Source of the DNA: Minicystis rosea
GTDB lineage: Bacteria > Myxococcota_A > Polyangia > Polyangiales > Polyangiaceae
Assembly (NCBI GenBank): GCA_001931535.1
Contig: CP016211.1
Span: 13,190,377-13,254,376, forward strand
Direction of reading: 5' to 3'
Length of the DNA stretch: 64,000 nucleotides
Shown here piece by piece: positions 16,821 to 26,999 of this stretch. Below the pieces are notes generated by a model. The model saw nothing but the letters and a program-made list of their open reading frames with translations, had not been told where the DNA came from and ran no database searches. A program made the translations under genes and the position numbers. The number at the start of each line of letters is the position of its first letter. Position 1 is the first letter of the stretch.

Positions 16821-17624
16821 TCAGACCCTTCGCGCGAGGACGACGGTCGCGTTGTCCTCGCCGCCAACCGTACTGGAGCGCCGGACGAGGCACTGGGCCG
16901 CAGCCGCGAGATCGCCGCCAACGCCCAGGGTTCGCGCGATAGTCCCGTCATCGACGCGGTCCGTGAGCCCGTCGGTGCAGATCAGGAGGACATCGCCCGG
17001 CCTCCAACGCAACGCGAGCGGCCACAGCTCGATCGCTCGCTCGGTACCGATCGCGCGCGTGAGCGCGTGCGCGTCCGGCCTCGTGGCTACGACCTCGAGC
17101 GGCACCCCGCGCGCGAGTGCCTCGGCAAGTACCGTATCGTCCTGCGTCAGCCGCGCGAGTCGGCCCGTGCGTGGCCGGAACAGGTAGACACGCGAGTCGC
17201 CAACGCACGCGACGCACAAATAGTTAGAGCAGACGACGGCTCCCGCGAATGTGGTCCCCATCCGCTGCGCTTCCTCGCGGTCCTTAACGTAGAGTCGGCC
17301 ATTGGCCTGCACGACGCCGAGACGGAGCCGCTCTCCGGCCTCTCCGGGCCATCGCTCCGCCGCGGGCAGGTCCAACCACGGCGAGAGGAACAGCTCACGT
17401 ACGGCTTCGAGCGCCATCCGCGCGATGACGCCGGAACGCGGCGTGTCGCCCATCCCATCGGCCACAGCGAAGAAGCCGGCCGCCTGGTCGATGAGATACG
17501 CGTCTGCGTTGATCCTGCGCCGACCGGTGATGGTGGCAACGCCTACCTCGAACGCCGCGCCAGTCGCGGCTTTCGCCACGCTCGCGGTCGCTACGGTCGG
17601 CGACAAGGAGATATGATCAGGCAT
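16821..17624 (-). CDS. PP2C-family protein phosphatase (divergent)
   Basis: A 267-residue Ser/Thr phosphatase homologue. PP2C blocks are present: 'VGVATITGRRRINADAYL' (motif 1, with INAD where NED is usual), 'AVADGMGDTPRSG' (metal Asp-Gly), 'VGDSRVYLF', 'LLICTDGLTD' and 'GGEDNATVVL'. The changed motif 1 may alter metal binding, so activity is uncertain. The ATG at 17624 lies inside the end of the upstream PP2C gene (8-bp overlap), suggesting translational coupling. It probably works with the upstream phosphatase against the neighbouring Ser/Thr kinases. Confidence 0.88.
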   Translation of the reverse strand: MPDHISLSPTVATASVAKAATGAAFEVGVATITGRRRINADAYLIDQAAGFFAVADGMGDTPRSGVIARMALEAVRELFLSPWLDLPAAERWPGEAGERLRLGVVQANGRLYVKDREEAQRMGTTFAGAVVCSNYLCVACVGDSRVYLFRPRTGRLARLTQDDTVLAEALARGVPLEVVATRPDAHALTRAIGTERAIELWPLALRWRPGDVLLICTDGLTDRVDDGTIARTLGVGGDLAAAAQCLVRRSSTVGGEDNATVVLARRV

Positions 17625-18435
17625 TTGACCGTGACCTCGCGTTCCCCGCTTCCCACCGGACAGCGACAGCGGTGACGTTATCGGGGCCACCGAGCTGGTT
17701 TGCGCGGGTGATGAGCCATTCCACTGCGCTCTCGAGGTCGTCGGTGTGCATGAGGATCTCGAGCATGTCGCGCACGCCGACGACACCGCTGAGCCCGTCT
17801 GAACAGAGGAGAAAGGTGTCGCCGGGCACGACCTCCACGACTCGCGCGTCCACCTCCACTGCCGGGGCCGTGCCCACTGCGCGCGTGATGACGTGACGAT
17901 GAGGGAAGCTCTCCGGCCGATGAGGGATCGCGATCCCCGCGCGCACCCAATCATTGAACAGCGAGTGATCCTCAGTAAGGAGCGTGAGCCTGTCCCCACG
18001 TAGTCGGTAGATCCTGCTATCGCCGACATGGGCCAGAGCCGCGCGGTGGCCGCACGCGAGCAGTGCGGCGACCGTGCTCCCCATACCGCGCCACGCCGGG
18101 GTGCCTTGTGCGCGGTCGTGAACTTGATAGTTCGCGTGCTGGATCGCGGTAACGAGCGTCGGCAGCGGTGGCTGTGGGCCGATGGCGCCCGCAGTGACGA
18201 GAGCCTTGCAGGTCTCCTCGATGGTTATCCGCGCGGCGACCTCGCCGGCGGCGCGGCCGCCCATGCCGTCGGCGACGACGAACAAGCCGAGGTCGGGAAA
18301 TACGCCATAGCGATCCTCGTTGTTCGGGCGGCGCTTGCCGCGGTCCGTGCCGCCGGCAGAGACGAGGCGACAGGACTCGATCTGCGGGTGCTGGGCGGAA
18401 ACAACGGTGGTGCCGGATGTGGAGAACAAAGCCAC
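17617..18435 (-). CDS. PP2C-family Ser/Thr protein phosphatase
   Basis: A 272-residue cytoplasmic phosphatase with full PP2C motifs: 'GGTDRGKRRPNNEDRYG', 'FVVADGMGGRAAGE', 'AHVGDSRIYRLR', 'LLCSDGLSG' and 'GGPDNVTAVAV'. It is manganese/magnesium dependent and is expected to remove phosphates added by the kinases encoded divergently and downstream (18671, 19715, 22862). The GTG at 18435 gives this length, but the GGGAGGA box abuts it directly. A TTG two codons later (18429) has ideal 6-nt spacing and may be the true start. The gene is divergent from the first kinase gene. Confidence 0.93.
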   Translation of the reverse strand: MALFSTSGTTVVSAQHPQIESCRLVSAGGTDRGKRRPNNEDRYGVFPDLGLFVVADGMGGRAAGEVAARITIEETCKALVTAGAIGPQPPLPTLVTAIQHANYQVHDRAQGTPAWRGMGSTVAALLACGHRAALAHVGDSRIYRLRGDRLTLLTEDHSLFNDWVRAGIAIPHRPESFPHRHVITRAVGTAPAVEVDARVVEVVPGDTFLLCSDGLSGVVGVRDMLEILMHTDDLESAVEWLITRANQLGGPDNVTAVAVRWEAGNARSRSNA

Positions 18436-18590
18436 TCCTCCCGATCGCGAGCGATCGTCCTTGGGTCGAGGTTGTGCGCGGCCGGATGACGGTTTCGGCG
18501 CGGAGCCGAGAGGCGAACGGTGTCCGCCCGCGGCCGGCTATGTTCTCAGGCCAGTCATCCGGGGCTCACCAGACGGAGAAAATTCTTCGT

Positions 18591-18628
18591 GTCGAATTTG
18601 TGAGCCCCGTGAAGGGCAACTGCGAACT
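18591..18628. promoter_or_regulatory. Shared intergenic motif, copy A
   Basis: GTCGAATTTGTGAGCCC (18591-18607), a 12-nt variable spacer, then CTGCGAACT (18620-18628). An identical two-part motif with the same spacing occurs at 28266-28303. This copy is 43-80 bp before the kinase start at 18671. The exact spacer length and position suggest a promoter or binding element rather than coding sequence, although both copies can be read as 'VEFVSP....CEL'. Confidence 0.5.
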
Positions 18629-18670
18629 CAGCGGGGTGAGGTCGTTCAAGACCTTGGAGCCTGCTGCGCC

Positions 18671-19702
18671 ATGAGTGAACCCACGTCCCGAGCACCCGCC
18701 GACGGCCCGCTTTCGCTCGACCCCTTTGCCGGGTCGAGCTACCGCGCGATCCGCAAGCTGGGCACAGGCGGGGCCGGCGTGGTCTATCAGGGGGTCCACG
18801 TTGCCTTGGGCAAGCCCGTTGCGATCAAGCTCTTGCATCAAGGTCTGCTCGACGCCCCCACGGCCATGGAGCGGATGCGTGTGGAGGCGCAGGCACTCGC
18901 ACGTCTCCGCTCACCGCATCTCGTGGAGGTTTCGGATTTTGGACAGACGCTCGATGGGCGTCCCTTCTATGTCATGGAACTACTTGCTGGCGCGAACCTC
19001 GCCAACGAGTTGCGTCGTCGAGGCCACCTGCCCGTAGCAGAGGCGGTTGGGTTGGTGCAGCAGCTTCTCCTCGGGCTCGCGGTCGCACATCACGCGGGGA
19101 TCGTGCATCGAGACATCAAGCTCGAGAACCTCTTCTTGAGCACAGCGGACGATGGATCCTGCGTGCTCAAGATCCTGGACTTCGGCATTGCCAAGGTGCT
19201 CCCGGAGGCCCAGGGCATCGAGCCCCCTGCACTTCGCACCGGCGAAGGACAGATCCTCGGCACGCCGCGGTTCATTCCGCCGGAGCAGGTGATGGGGCGT
19301 GGGGTCGACGCTCGCGCCGACATGTACGGCGCAGGCATCGTGCTGTACGAGCTGCTCACCGGCCGCGATCCGTTCTATGGCATCGACGACATCGCCCTGC
19401 TGCTACGGGCCTCGGTGTCGGAGGACCCGCCGTTGCCGTCACAGGTCGCAACGCAGCCAGTGGAGCCCGCGCTCGAACACATCGTGATGCGGGCTCTGGC
19501 CAAGCGTCCAGAGGATCGATACGCGAGCGCCGAGGAGATGTCGTGCGCCCTCACGTGCGCGATGGAGCTCATCGACTCGATGCGCGCGCCCGTGCCTGCA
19601 CGGGGCCCCGCCGGCGCGCCGCGCCTCGTCGCCTTACTCCTTGTGATCGCCGGCGCAGCGCTGTCGGCCGCACTGACGCTGTGGTTCACTCGACAGCCGT
19701 AG
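18671..19702 (+). CDS. Membrane-anchored Ser/Thr protein kinase
   Basis: A 343-residue Hanks-type kinase. Gly loop 'LGTGGAGVVYQG' (~31-42), ATP-binding Lys in 'VAIKLL' (~54), catalytic loop 'HRDIKLEN', metal-binding 'DFGIAK', activation segment ending 'GTPRFIPPEQ' (APE analogue), and 'DMYGAGIVLYELLTGRDPF'. A C-terminal hydrophobic helix (~318-338, 'LVALLLVIAGAALSAALTLWF') with almost no outer domain tethers it to the membrane. ATG at 18671. First of a same-strand run of signalling genes reaching ~27 kb; the next kinase starts 12 bp after its stop. Confidence 0.93.
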   Translation: MSEPTSRAPADGPLSLDPFAGSSYRAIRKLGTGGAGVVYQGVHVALGKPVAIKLLHQGLLDAPTAMERMRVEAQALARLRSPHLVEVSDFGQTLDGRPFYVMELLAGANLANELRRRGHLPVAEAVGLVQQLLLGLAVAHHAGIVHRDIKLENLFLSTADDGSCVLKILDFGIAKVLPEAQGIEPPALRTGEGQILGTPRFIPPEQVMGRGVDARADMYGAGIVLYELLTGRDPFYGIDDIALLLRASVSEDPPLPSQVATQPVEPALEHIVMRALAKRPEDRYASAEEMSCALTCAMELIDSMRAPVPARGPAGAPRLVALLLVIAGAALSAALTLWFTRQP

Positions 19703-19714
19703 ACGGAGAGATTC

Positions 19715-21412
<1,698 letters not shown>

Positions 21413-21431
21413 CGCCCTGCCTAGGAGCCCC

Positions 21432-21707
21432 ATGCACGACGACGATCCTGATCCGCTCACCGAAGAAGAAGAGGCCGAGCTTCACAAGGAGATCAACCTC
21501 GCCATCAAGCCGTACGAGTCCATCACGCCGCCTGCGCTGCTCAAGCAGATGCGCGACCGGCTCGAGGACGGTCTGCGCACGCACCCCGTTTCGCGCTCGC
21601 TGCTCCGCAGACTCGCGCCGCGGCCAGCGTCCGACACGAGCGGCGAGGTCGCGCGGCCGGGCGCGAAGCCGGATGACGAGGCCGGCAGCGGCGAGGAGGG
21701 CGCGTGA
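21432..21707 (+). CDS. Small acidic hypothetical protein
   Basis: A 91-residue, highly charged protein ('LTEEEEAELHKEINLAI') with a helical middle and a disordered acidic tail. No known domain. The ATG at 21432 has TAGGAG about 5 nt upstream. Its stop overlaps the GTG start of the sigma factor gene (GTGA at 21704), so the two are probably translationally coupled. It may be a small partner such as an anti-sigma or chaperone-like protein, but that is inferred only from position. Confidence 0.7.
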   Translation: MHDDDPDPLTEEEEAELHKEINLAIKPYESITPPALLKQMRDRLEDGLRTHPVSRSLLRRLAPRPASDTSGEVARPGAKPDDEAGSGEEGA

Positions 21708-22516
21708 GCACCGGCGACGAGCCGGCGGACGGCGAGGAGCCCGCGCCGCAGCCCGATGCGAAGCCGGTGCTGACGATCCGTCAGCACACGCTGGTGCGTG
21801 AGGCGCTGCACGTCGTCGAGCGCGCCGCGAAGCGCGTAGCGAAGCGGTTCCGGCGCTTCTTCCAGCCCGAGGACCTGCTCGGCATAGGCACGATCGAGCT
21901 CTACAAGGCCGTGCAGGACTTCAAGCCCGAGTACAACACCGACTTCGCCGACTATGCGTACTGGCGCGTCCGCTGCGCGATGGTGAAGGGCGTGGGGGAA
22001 GAGATCTACCAAGAGCGCATCCGCCGCGCGGTCGACATCGCATCGGACCAATTCTGGGCGTATCTCACGGACCGCGAGTACGACGCCAGCAAGCACGACG
22101 ACGAGGAGGCGCGGCGGCGTTTCAGGACGATCGCGAACGGCATGCTCGCGGCCGCCTTCATCTCCGGTGTCGAGGAGGCGCGGCGGAGCACGCCCGAGAG
22201 CGAGAGCGCCGAACGCCAAGAGTACGAGGTCGCCATTCAAGCGCTGCGCGCGGCGTTGCGGCAGATGTCCGACGCAGACCATCGCCTGCTCGTGCTGCTG
22301 TACCGCGAGCTCAAGAACATGAAGGAAGCGGCCGAGGATCTCGGCGTCTCGCACAGCACGGTCAAGCGCCGCCACGCCGCCGCAATCGAACGGCTCCGCG
22401 ACCATCTCCTCGCTCACGGCGTGGACCAGGTACCCCGACCGCGCGTCGTACCCGAGGGGGGCATCGTGGTCGCCTTTCGAGCACCGCACGCGCCAGACGA
22501 TCCAAAGCCCCCATGA
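21704..22516 (+). CDS. Sigma-70-family RNA polymerase sigma factor
   Basis: A 270-residue sigma factor. Region 2 is at ~50-95: 'FQPEDLLGIGTIELYKAVQ', then 'DFADYAYWRVRCAM', as in FliA/SigB-type factors. Region 4 is near 180-230: 'DHRLLVLLYRELKNMKEAAE', then 'LGVSHSTVKRRHAAAIERLR', a clear helix-turn-helix. The linker between them (~100-180) is Asp/Glu/Arg-rich and not a typical region 3. GTG start at 21704 overlapping the previous stop. Its location between kinase genes suggests that phosphorylation controls it or its partner. Confidence 0.88.
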   Translation: MSTGDEPADGEEPAPQPDAKPVLTIRQHTLVREALHVVERAAKRVAKRFRRFFQPEDLLGIGTIELYKAVQDFKPEYNTDFADYAYWRVRCAMVKGVGEEIYQERIRRAVDIASDQFWAYLTDREYDASKHDDEEARRRFRTIANGMLAAAFISGVEEARRSTPESESAERQEYEVAIQALRAALRQMSDADHRLLVLLYRELKNMKEAAEDLGVSHSTVKRRHAAAIERLRDHLLAHGVDQVPRPRVVPEGGIVVAFRAPHAPDDPKPP

Positions 22517-22541
22517 TGGTGGTAGGAAAGTGGGAGCAGTC

Positions 22542-22865
22542 ATGCGAACCATGATGAGCAACGGCCAAGACGAGGCACGCGCGTACCTCGAAACGGAGGT
22601 GCCATCCAACCGCGTTGAGCCGACCCTTGAGATGGACCGCGTTGCGTTCGTCAATCCCCGACACACGCCGACGCTCCATCTCGGCGCCGCAACGTTGGGC
22701 TCGGGGCCGCGCAACCCCGAGCAGGTGGCGCCGCCCGCTCCCGAAGACGAGCCCCGGATTGAGATGCCGGAGGGGCTCCCTCTCACGGCGGCGCAGCCGG
22801 TGTACGTTCCGCCCGAGCTCGCGGCACGCTGGCGGGCGGAAGCGAAGCAGAAGGGCGAAACATGA
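22542..22865 (+). CDS. Hypothetical protein between sigma factor and kinase
   Basis: A 107-residue, proline-rich and mostly disordered protein with no recognisable domain. The ATG at 22542 has GGAG 8-9 nt upstream, and the stop overlaps the next kinase start by 4 bp (ATGA at 22862). The overlap supports the frame and operon membership; function unknown. Confidence 0.6.
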   Translation: MRTMMSNGQDEARAYLETEVPSNRVEPTLEMDRVAFVNPRHTPTLHLGAATLGSGPRNPEQVAPPAPEDEPRIEMPEGLPLTAAQPVYVPPELAARWRAEAKQKGET

Positions 22866-24295
22866 ATCATGGCCCCATGAACTCGAGCCCGTATAACCCC
22901 GGCGATCTGTTCATCGGGAGGTACCGCGTGGAGCGCGTGCTGGGCGCCGGCAACATGGGGATTGTCCTCGCCGCGACGCACATAGGCCTGGAGCAACGCG
23001 TTGCGATCAAGTTCATGCTCCCCGGTAAGGCACCCGCCGAGCAGTACCAGCGCTTCCTCCGCGAGGCGCGTGCGTGCGCGAAGCTCAGAACACAGCACGT
23101 CGCGAAGGTGCTCGATGTCGGAACGACGCCTGACGGCGCGCCCTACATGATCATCGAGTACCTCGACGGCCGCGACCTTGCGGCCGAGCTCGCGGCGCGG
23201 GGCCCGCTGCCCTACGAGGAGGCGGTTGAGTGCATCCTCCAGGCATGCGAAGCGCTCGCCGAGGCGCATGCGGCTGGGATCGTTCACCGCGACATCAAGC
23301 CCGCGAACATGTTTCTCACGCGCGCCCCGGGGGGCGCGCCCTGCGTGAAAGTGCTCGACTTCGGGATCTCGAAGGTGCGGGACACCAACCTCGCGCTCAC
23401 CTCCGACATGCAAGCCCTGGGATCGCCTCTGTACATGTCGCCCGAGCAATTCGACTCGGCCAAGGAGGTCGATGCGCGCACCGACATCTGGGCGCTGTGC
23501 GCCAGCCTCTACGAGCTGGTGTCCGGGTTGACCCCGTTCCACGCGACGAAGATCGAAGAGCTCTGTACGCGGGTCTTCATGAAGCCACCAACGCCGCTAT
23601 CGAACTACCGGAACGACGCGCCGCCCGGCTTCGAAGGCGTGCTGTTCGGGGGATTGGAGAAGGAGCGCGACCGCCGCTACCCCAATGTCGCCGCGCTCGC
23701 GGCGGCGCTCGCACCCTACAGCCCGTCGCGAGCGGCTCCGTACGTCACGCGCATCAGCGCGCTCCTGGGGGAGCAGGCCGCGCCAGCGCGACCAACGGCG
23801 GAGCTCGCGATGCCGACGCCGTTTGCGGCCGTGCCTCTTCCCCCGCCGGAGGCTGGAACCGGAAGCGCCGTCGTGCTGCGACCTGTTGCCACAGCTACGC
23901 CTAGCGCGTCCCGCCGCTTTGCCGCGGCGGTGCTCGGGGTCATGATGGGTGGCGCCGTACTCGGCGCGGCTGGTGTAGTGGGATGGCGCGCCCGCACGTC
24001 TCCGCCTGCCCCCGCTGCCGTCGTGGCCTCGTCATCCGTCCCGCTTGCTTCAAACACTGCGTCGCCTGCCGCGCCCCCTGTTCCCGCAGACCCCGAACGT
24101 GCGGAAGCCGACGCCGGCACCACGCTGGCCGCAACAGCAGCAGCAACTACCTCCGCCGCCTCAGCTAGGGTCGCACCATCGTCGCCGCGATCGAAGGAGA
24201 CTGCGATGCAGCGGATTCCTCCGGCGAAGGCAGCCCCGACGGCGGGCGCACAAACTCCAACACCCAAAGCCCACAAAGATCCGTACGCGCAATGA
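22862..24295 (+). CDS. Transmembrane Ser/Thr protein kinase
   Basis: A 477-residue Hanks-type kinase with full motifs: 'VLGAGNMGIVLAA', Lys in 'VAIKFM', 'HRDIKPANM', 'DFGISK', 'GSPLYMSPEQ', 'DIWALCASLYELVSG'. Kinase domain ~20-290, Pro-rich juxtamembrane region, one transmembrane helix at ~355-380 ('AAAVLGVMMGGAVLGAAGVVG'), and an Ala/Pro/Thr-rich outer tail. Start overlaps the previous stop by 4 bp. Third kinase in the cluster and the one with the most standard catalytic motifs. Confidence 0.93.
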   Translation: MNHGPMNSSPYNPGDLFIGRYRVERVLGAGNMGIVLAATHIGLEQRVAIKFMLPGKAPAEQYQRFLREARACAKLRTQHVAKVLDVGTTPDGAPYMIIEYLDGRDLAAELAARGPLPYEEAVECILQACEALAEAHAAGIVHRDIKPANMFLTRAPGGAPCVKVLDFGISKVRDTNLALTSDMQALGSPLYMSPEQFDSAKEVDARTDIWALCASLYELVSGLTPFHATKIEELCTRVFMKPPTPLSNYRNDAPPGFEGVLFGGLEKERDRRYPNVAALAAALAPYSPSRAAPYVTRISALLGEQAAPARPTAELAMPTPFAAVPLPPPEAGTGSAVVLRPVATATPSASRRFAAAVLGVMMGGAVLGAAGVVGWRARTSPPAPAAVVASSSVPLASNTASPAAPPVPADPERAEADAGTTLAATAAATTSAASARVAPSSPRSKETAMQRIPPAKAAPTAGAQTPTPKAHKDPYAQ

Positions 24296-24308
24296 GGCTT
24301 GCTTCGAC

Positions 24309-25289
24309 ATGAGGATTGCTCACCTACACCTCGCTCTTGCCGCCGCGCTCTTCATGGCAGCATCGCCGGCCGTAGCCGCAGGCCCCGGAGACCAGGCCGC
24401 TGGCGCTGCGCTCTTCCAAGAGGCGAAGCAGCTCGCGGCCGCGGGTGACTTCGAACGTGCCTGCCCCAAGTTCGCCGAAGCGCAACGGCTCTTTCCAACT
24501 GCCGGCACGGTGCTCAACCTCGGCAATTGCTATGAGAAGCTCGGCAAGCTCGCGAGTGCGTGGGGCGCATTCAAAGAAGCCGAGGTTATGGCACGCAACC
24601 TGAACGATGCCGACCGCGAGCAGGAGGCGAACCGCAGGGCGCAGGCCATTGCTCCGCAGCTCGCGCGACTGGCCATCAATGTGCCACCGGTCACGCGGGT
24701 GCCTGGTTTCGAGCTGCGTCGTGACGGCGCGGTCATCGGCGAGGGCCAGTGGGGCTCGGCGATGCCGGTGGACGCGGGGCTGCACACGATCGAAGCGAGG
24801 GCACCAGGGCGGAAGCCGTGGTCGACGTGGGTGCGGATCGAGACGAACGGGTCCTCGACGATGCTCGAGGCGCCCCCGCTCGAAGCGCTGCCTGCGGACA
24901 CTTCGGCGGCTACACAACCGGTCGCTTTCTGGGGTCCGCAGCGCATCGCGGGTGCGGCGCTCGGTGGTGCGGGGCTCGTGCCGCTCGTGGTCGGTGCGAT
25001 CTTCGCTGCCAAGGCCGCAAGCAAGAACGGCAACTCGCTGCCGCACTGCCTTCCGAACGACATCACGAAGTGCGATATGACCGGTGTCGCGTTGCGGAAC
25101 GAGGCGTTCGATGCAGCAAAGATCTCCACGATCACCTTCATCACCGGCGGCGTGATGGCCGCAGCCGGCATCGTGATCGCTCTGACTGCACCTTCAGCAG
25201 CGCCGCGGAAGACCGTAGGCGCAGCGCTGCGGGTGCAGCCTATCGTCGGGCCCTCCATTGCTGGGGTGGCTCTTCACGGAGCATGGTGA
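24309..25289 (+). CDS. Exported TPR-type protein with membrane segments
   Basis: A 326-residue envelope protein. Signal peptide ~1-24 ('LALAAALFMAASPAVAA'). Residues ~30-100 form TPR-like helices ('AAGAALFQEAKQLAAAGDFE', 'TVLNLGNCYEKLGKLASAWGAF'). A PEGA-like beta region follows (~125-190, 'GFELRRDGAVIGEGQW'), then two hydrophobic helices (~215-235 and ~275-295). This layout is common downstream of kinases in myxobacteria. ATG at 24309, 13 bp after the kinase stop. The lipoprotein at 25291 starts 1 bp after its stop. Confidence 0.82.
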   Translation: MRIAHLHLALAAALFMAASPAVAAGPGDQAAGAALFQEAKQLAAAGDFERACPKFAEAQRLFPTAGTVLNLGNCYEKLGKLASAWGAFKEAEVMARNLNDADREQEANRRAQAIAPQLARLAINVPPVTRVPGFELRRDGAVIGEGQWGSAMPVDAGLHTIEARAPGRKPWSTWVRIETNGSSTMLEAPPLEALPADTSAATQPVAFWGPQRIAGAALGGAGLVPLVVGAIFAAKAASKNGNSLPHCLPNDITKCDMTGVALRNEAFDAAKISTITFITGGVMAAAGIVIALTAPSAAPRKTVGAALRVQPIVGPSIAGVALHGAW

Positions 25290-25290
25290 C

Positions 25291-26961
25291 ATGTCGCGAA
25301 CATTTGCTGCTTTCTTTTCTCTGGCTGGCGTCTTCGCTGCGAGCGTCGTCGGCGGCCTTGGTTGCGACGCCATCTTGGGCCTGAAGCACGCCGACTTTTA
25401 CCAAGCTGACGCGGGTAACGGCGGGAGTGGGACGGGCGGGCACGGTGCAGACGGTGGCGCCTCGCAGGGGGGCGGCGGGCACGGCGGTGCAACGTCTTGT
25501 GCGAATCACGTGAAGGATGGCAACGAGTCCGATACCGATTGCGGAGGTTCCTGCCCTGCCTGTGGCAATGGACAGCAGTGCAATACCTCCAGCGATTGTC
25601 AGAGCATGGTCTGCTCCGCGGGCATTTGTGCACCAGTCTGCACCACGCCGCCGTGCCCTGGCGACACGCTGTGGGCAAAACGCTACGGAGACGGGGCCGA
25701 CCAGCAGGGTCGGAGCATCGCCGCGCGAGCAAACAACGTCGTCGTGACGGGCTGGTTCGGCGGCAGTGTCGACTTCGGCGCCGTACCGCTGGACAGCATC
25801 GGAAATCCAGACGTATTCGTCACGATGCTGAGTGCGTCGAACGGATCCCACGTCTGGAGCAAGCGTTTTGGCGGAGATGCTTCTAGCTATCAGTATGGAA
25901 ACGGCGTCGTCATCGACGGATCGAACAACGTCCTCATCATTGGTGAGTACAGTGACAAAATCGATCTCGGTGGCGGGCCGCTGGCTGGCAGCGGGGGCAG
26001 TGACATCTTCGTCGCCAAGCTGGACCCTTTTGGGGGCCATGTATGGAGCGCCCACTTCGGCGACAGCGCGGATCAGTACGGCGCTGCTGTTGCTTGCGAT
26101 TCGGGCGGGAATGTCATCATCACGGGTCGCAATGAGGGTACGGTCAACTTCGGCGGTGGCGCGATTGCGAATCCGACCGCCGGCCTCATCGGCGGCGGCG
26201 CCGTCTACGTAGCGAAGTTCAATGCATCCGGCGGCCATGTTTGGAGCCACGGGTTCGGCGATGGCTCAGATCAATACGGTGTCGCCCTCGCAACTGACCC
26301 CCAGAGCAACGTCGTCGTCATGGCGACAGGTGGCGGCTCGATCGACTTCGGCAATGGCCCGCTCACGGGCTTGGGCGGCGGAGACGTGTTCTTGGCGAAG
26401 CTGGCTGCACAAGATGGCTCGGTCGTCTGGTCCAAGCGTTTCGGCGACGAGTCGGTGCAGTACGGGCAATATGTCGCTACCGATGCAGAGGGCAACATCC
26501 TCGTGCTCGCCTCCGGTACAGGCGTGATGAACTTCGGTGGAGACCCACTCGTGGCCGCTGGCAATCAGGACGTCTTCATCGCGAAACTGAACAGCAGTGG
26601 CGAACACGTGTGGAGCCACAGGTACGGTTCTCCTGACGGAACGGCAGCAAGCGCGAGCGTCGTCGTCGATGGCGTCGGGAACGTGTTTCTTACGGGATCC
26701 TTCGCTGGACAGATCAATTTCGGCGGCGGGATGCTGGCCAGCGCTGGTGGTAAAGATATCTTCCTGGTTAAGCTGAGTAAGGGCGGTGAGCACATCTGGA
26801 GTCGTCGGTATGGCGACGGCGACGACCAAGAAACGACTGCTGCCGCACTGGCCGGGGGGCTCTTCCTCACGGGCTACTTTGGTGGCGCCGTCGACTTCGG
26901 CTCAGGCACGCTCACGAGCGCCGGGAAGAAGGACGTGTTCGTTTCGAAAGTCTTTCCGTAG
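25291..26961 (+). CDS. Surface lipoprotein with beta-propeller (SBBP-like) repeats
   Basis: A 556-residue lipoprotein. Lipobox VGGLGC with lipid Cys ~25, Gly-rich linker (~40-65), a Cys-rich module ('DTDCGGSCPACGNGQQC') around 75-115, then about eight ~50-residue repeats of the pattern 'G...V..FG.G.L...G..D.FVAKL...G.HVWS..FG...Q'. Such repeats fold as seven- or eight-bladed propellers and are frequent in myxobacterial surface proteins. No enzyme motif. ATG at 25291. End of the same-strand signalling run. Confidence 0.88.
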   Translation: MSRTFAAFFSLAGVFAASVVGGLGCDAILGLKHADFYQADAGNGGSGTGGHGADGGASQGGGGHGGATSCANHVKDGNESDTDCGGSCPACGNGQQCNTSSDCQSMVCSAGICAPVCTTPPCPGDTLWAKRYGDGADQQGRSIAARANNVVVTGWFGGSVDFGAVPLDSIGNPDVFVTMLSASNGSHVWSKRFGGDASSYQYGNGVVIDGSNNVLIIGEYSDKIDLGGGPLAGSGGSDIFVAKLDPFGGHVWSAHFGDSADQYGAAVACDSGGNVIITGRNEGTVNFGGGAIANPTAGLIGGGAVYVAKFNASGGHVWSHGFGDGSDQYGVALATDPQSNVVVMATGGGSIDFGNGPLTGLGGGDVFLAKLAAQDGSVVWSKRFGDESVQYGQYVATDAEGNILVLASGTGVMNFGGDPLVAAGNQDVFIAKLNSSGEHVWSHRYGSPDGTAASASVVVDGVGNVFLTGSFAGQINFGGGMLASAGGKDIFLVKLSKGGEHIWSRRYGDGDDQETTAAALAGGLFLTGYFGGAVDFGSGTLTSAGKKDVFVSKVFP

Positions 26962-26974
26962 GCCAAGAGCACGA

Positions 26975-26989
26975 CCGTCCGCGGGACGG
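26975..26989. terminator. Short hairpin between convergent lipoprotein genes
   Basis: CCGTCC (26975-26980), a GCG loop, then GGACGG (26984-26989), placed 13 bp after one stop and 10 bp after the convergent gene's stop. It could end both transcripts. No T tract, so it is tentative. Confidence 0.45.
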
Positions 26990-26999
26990 CCAGACTCCG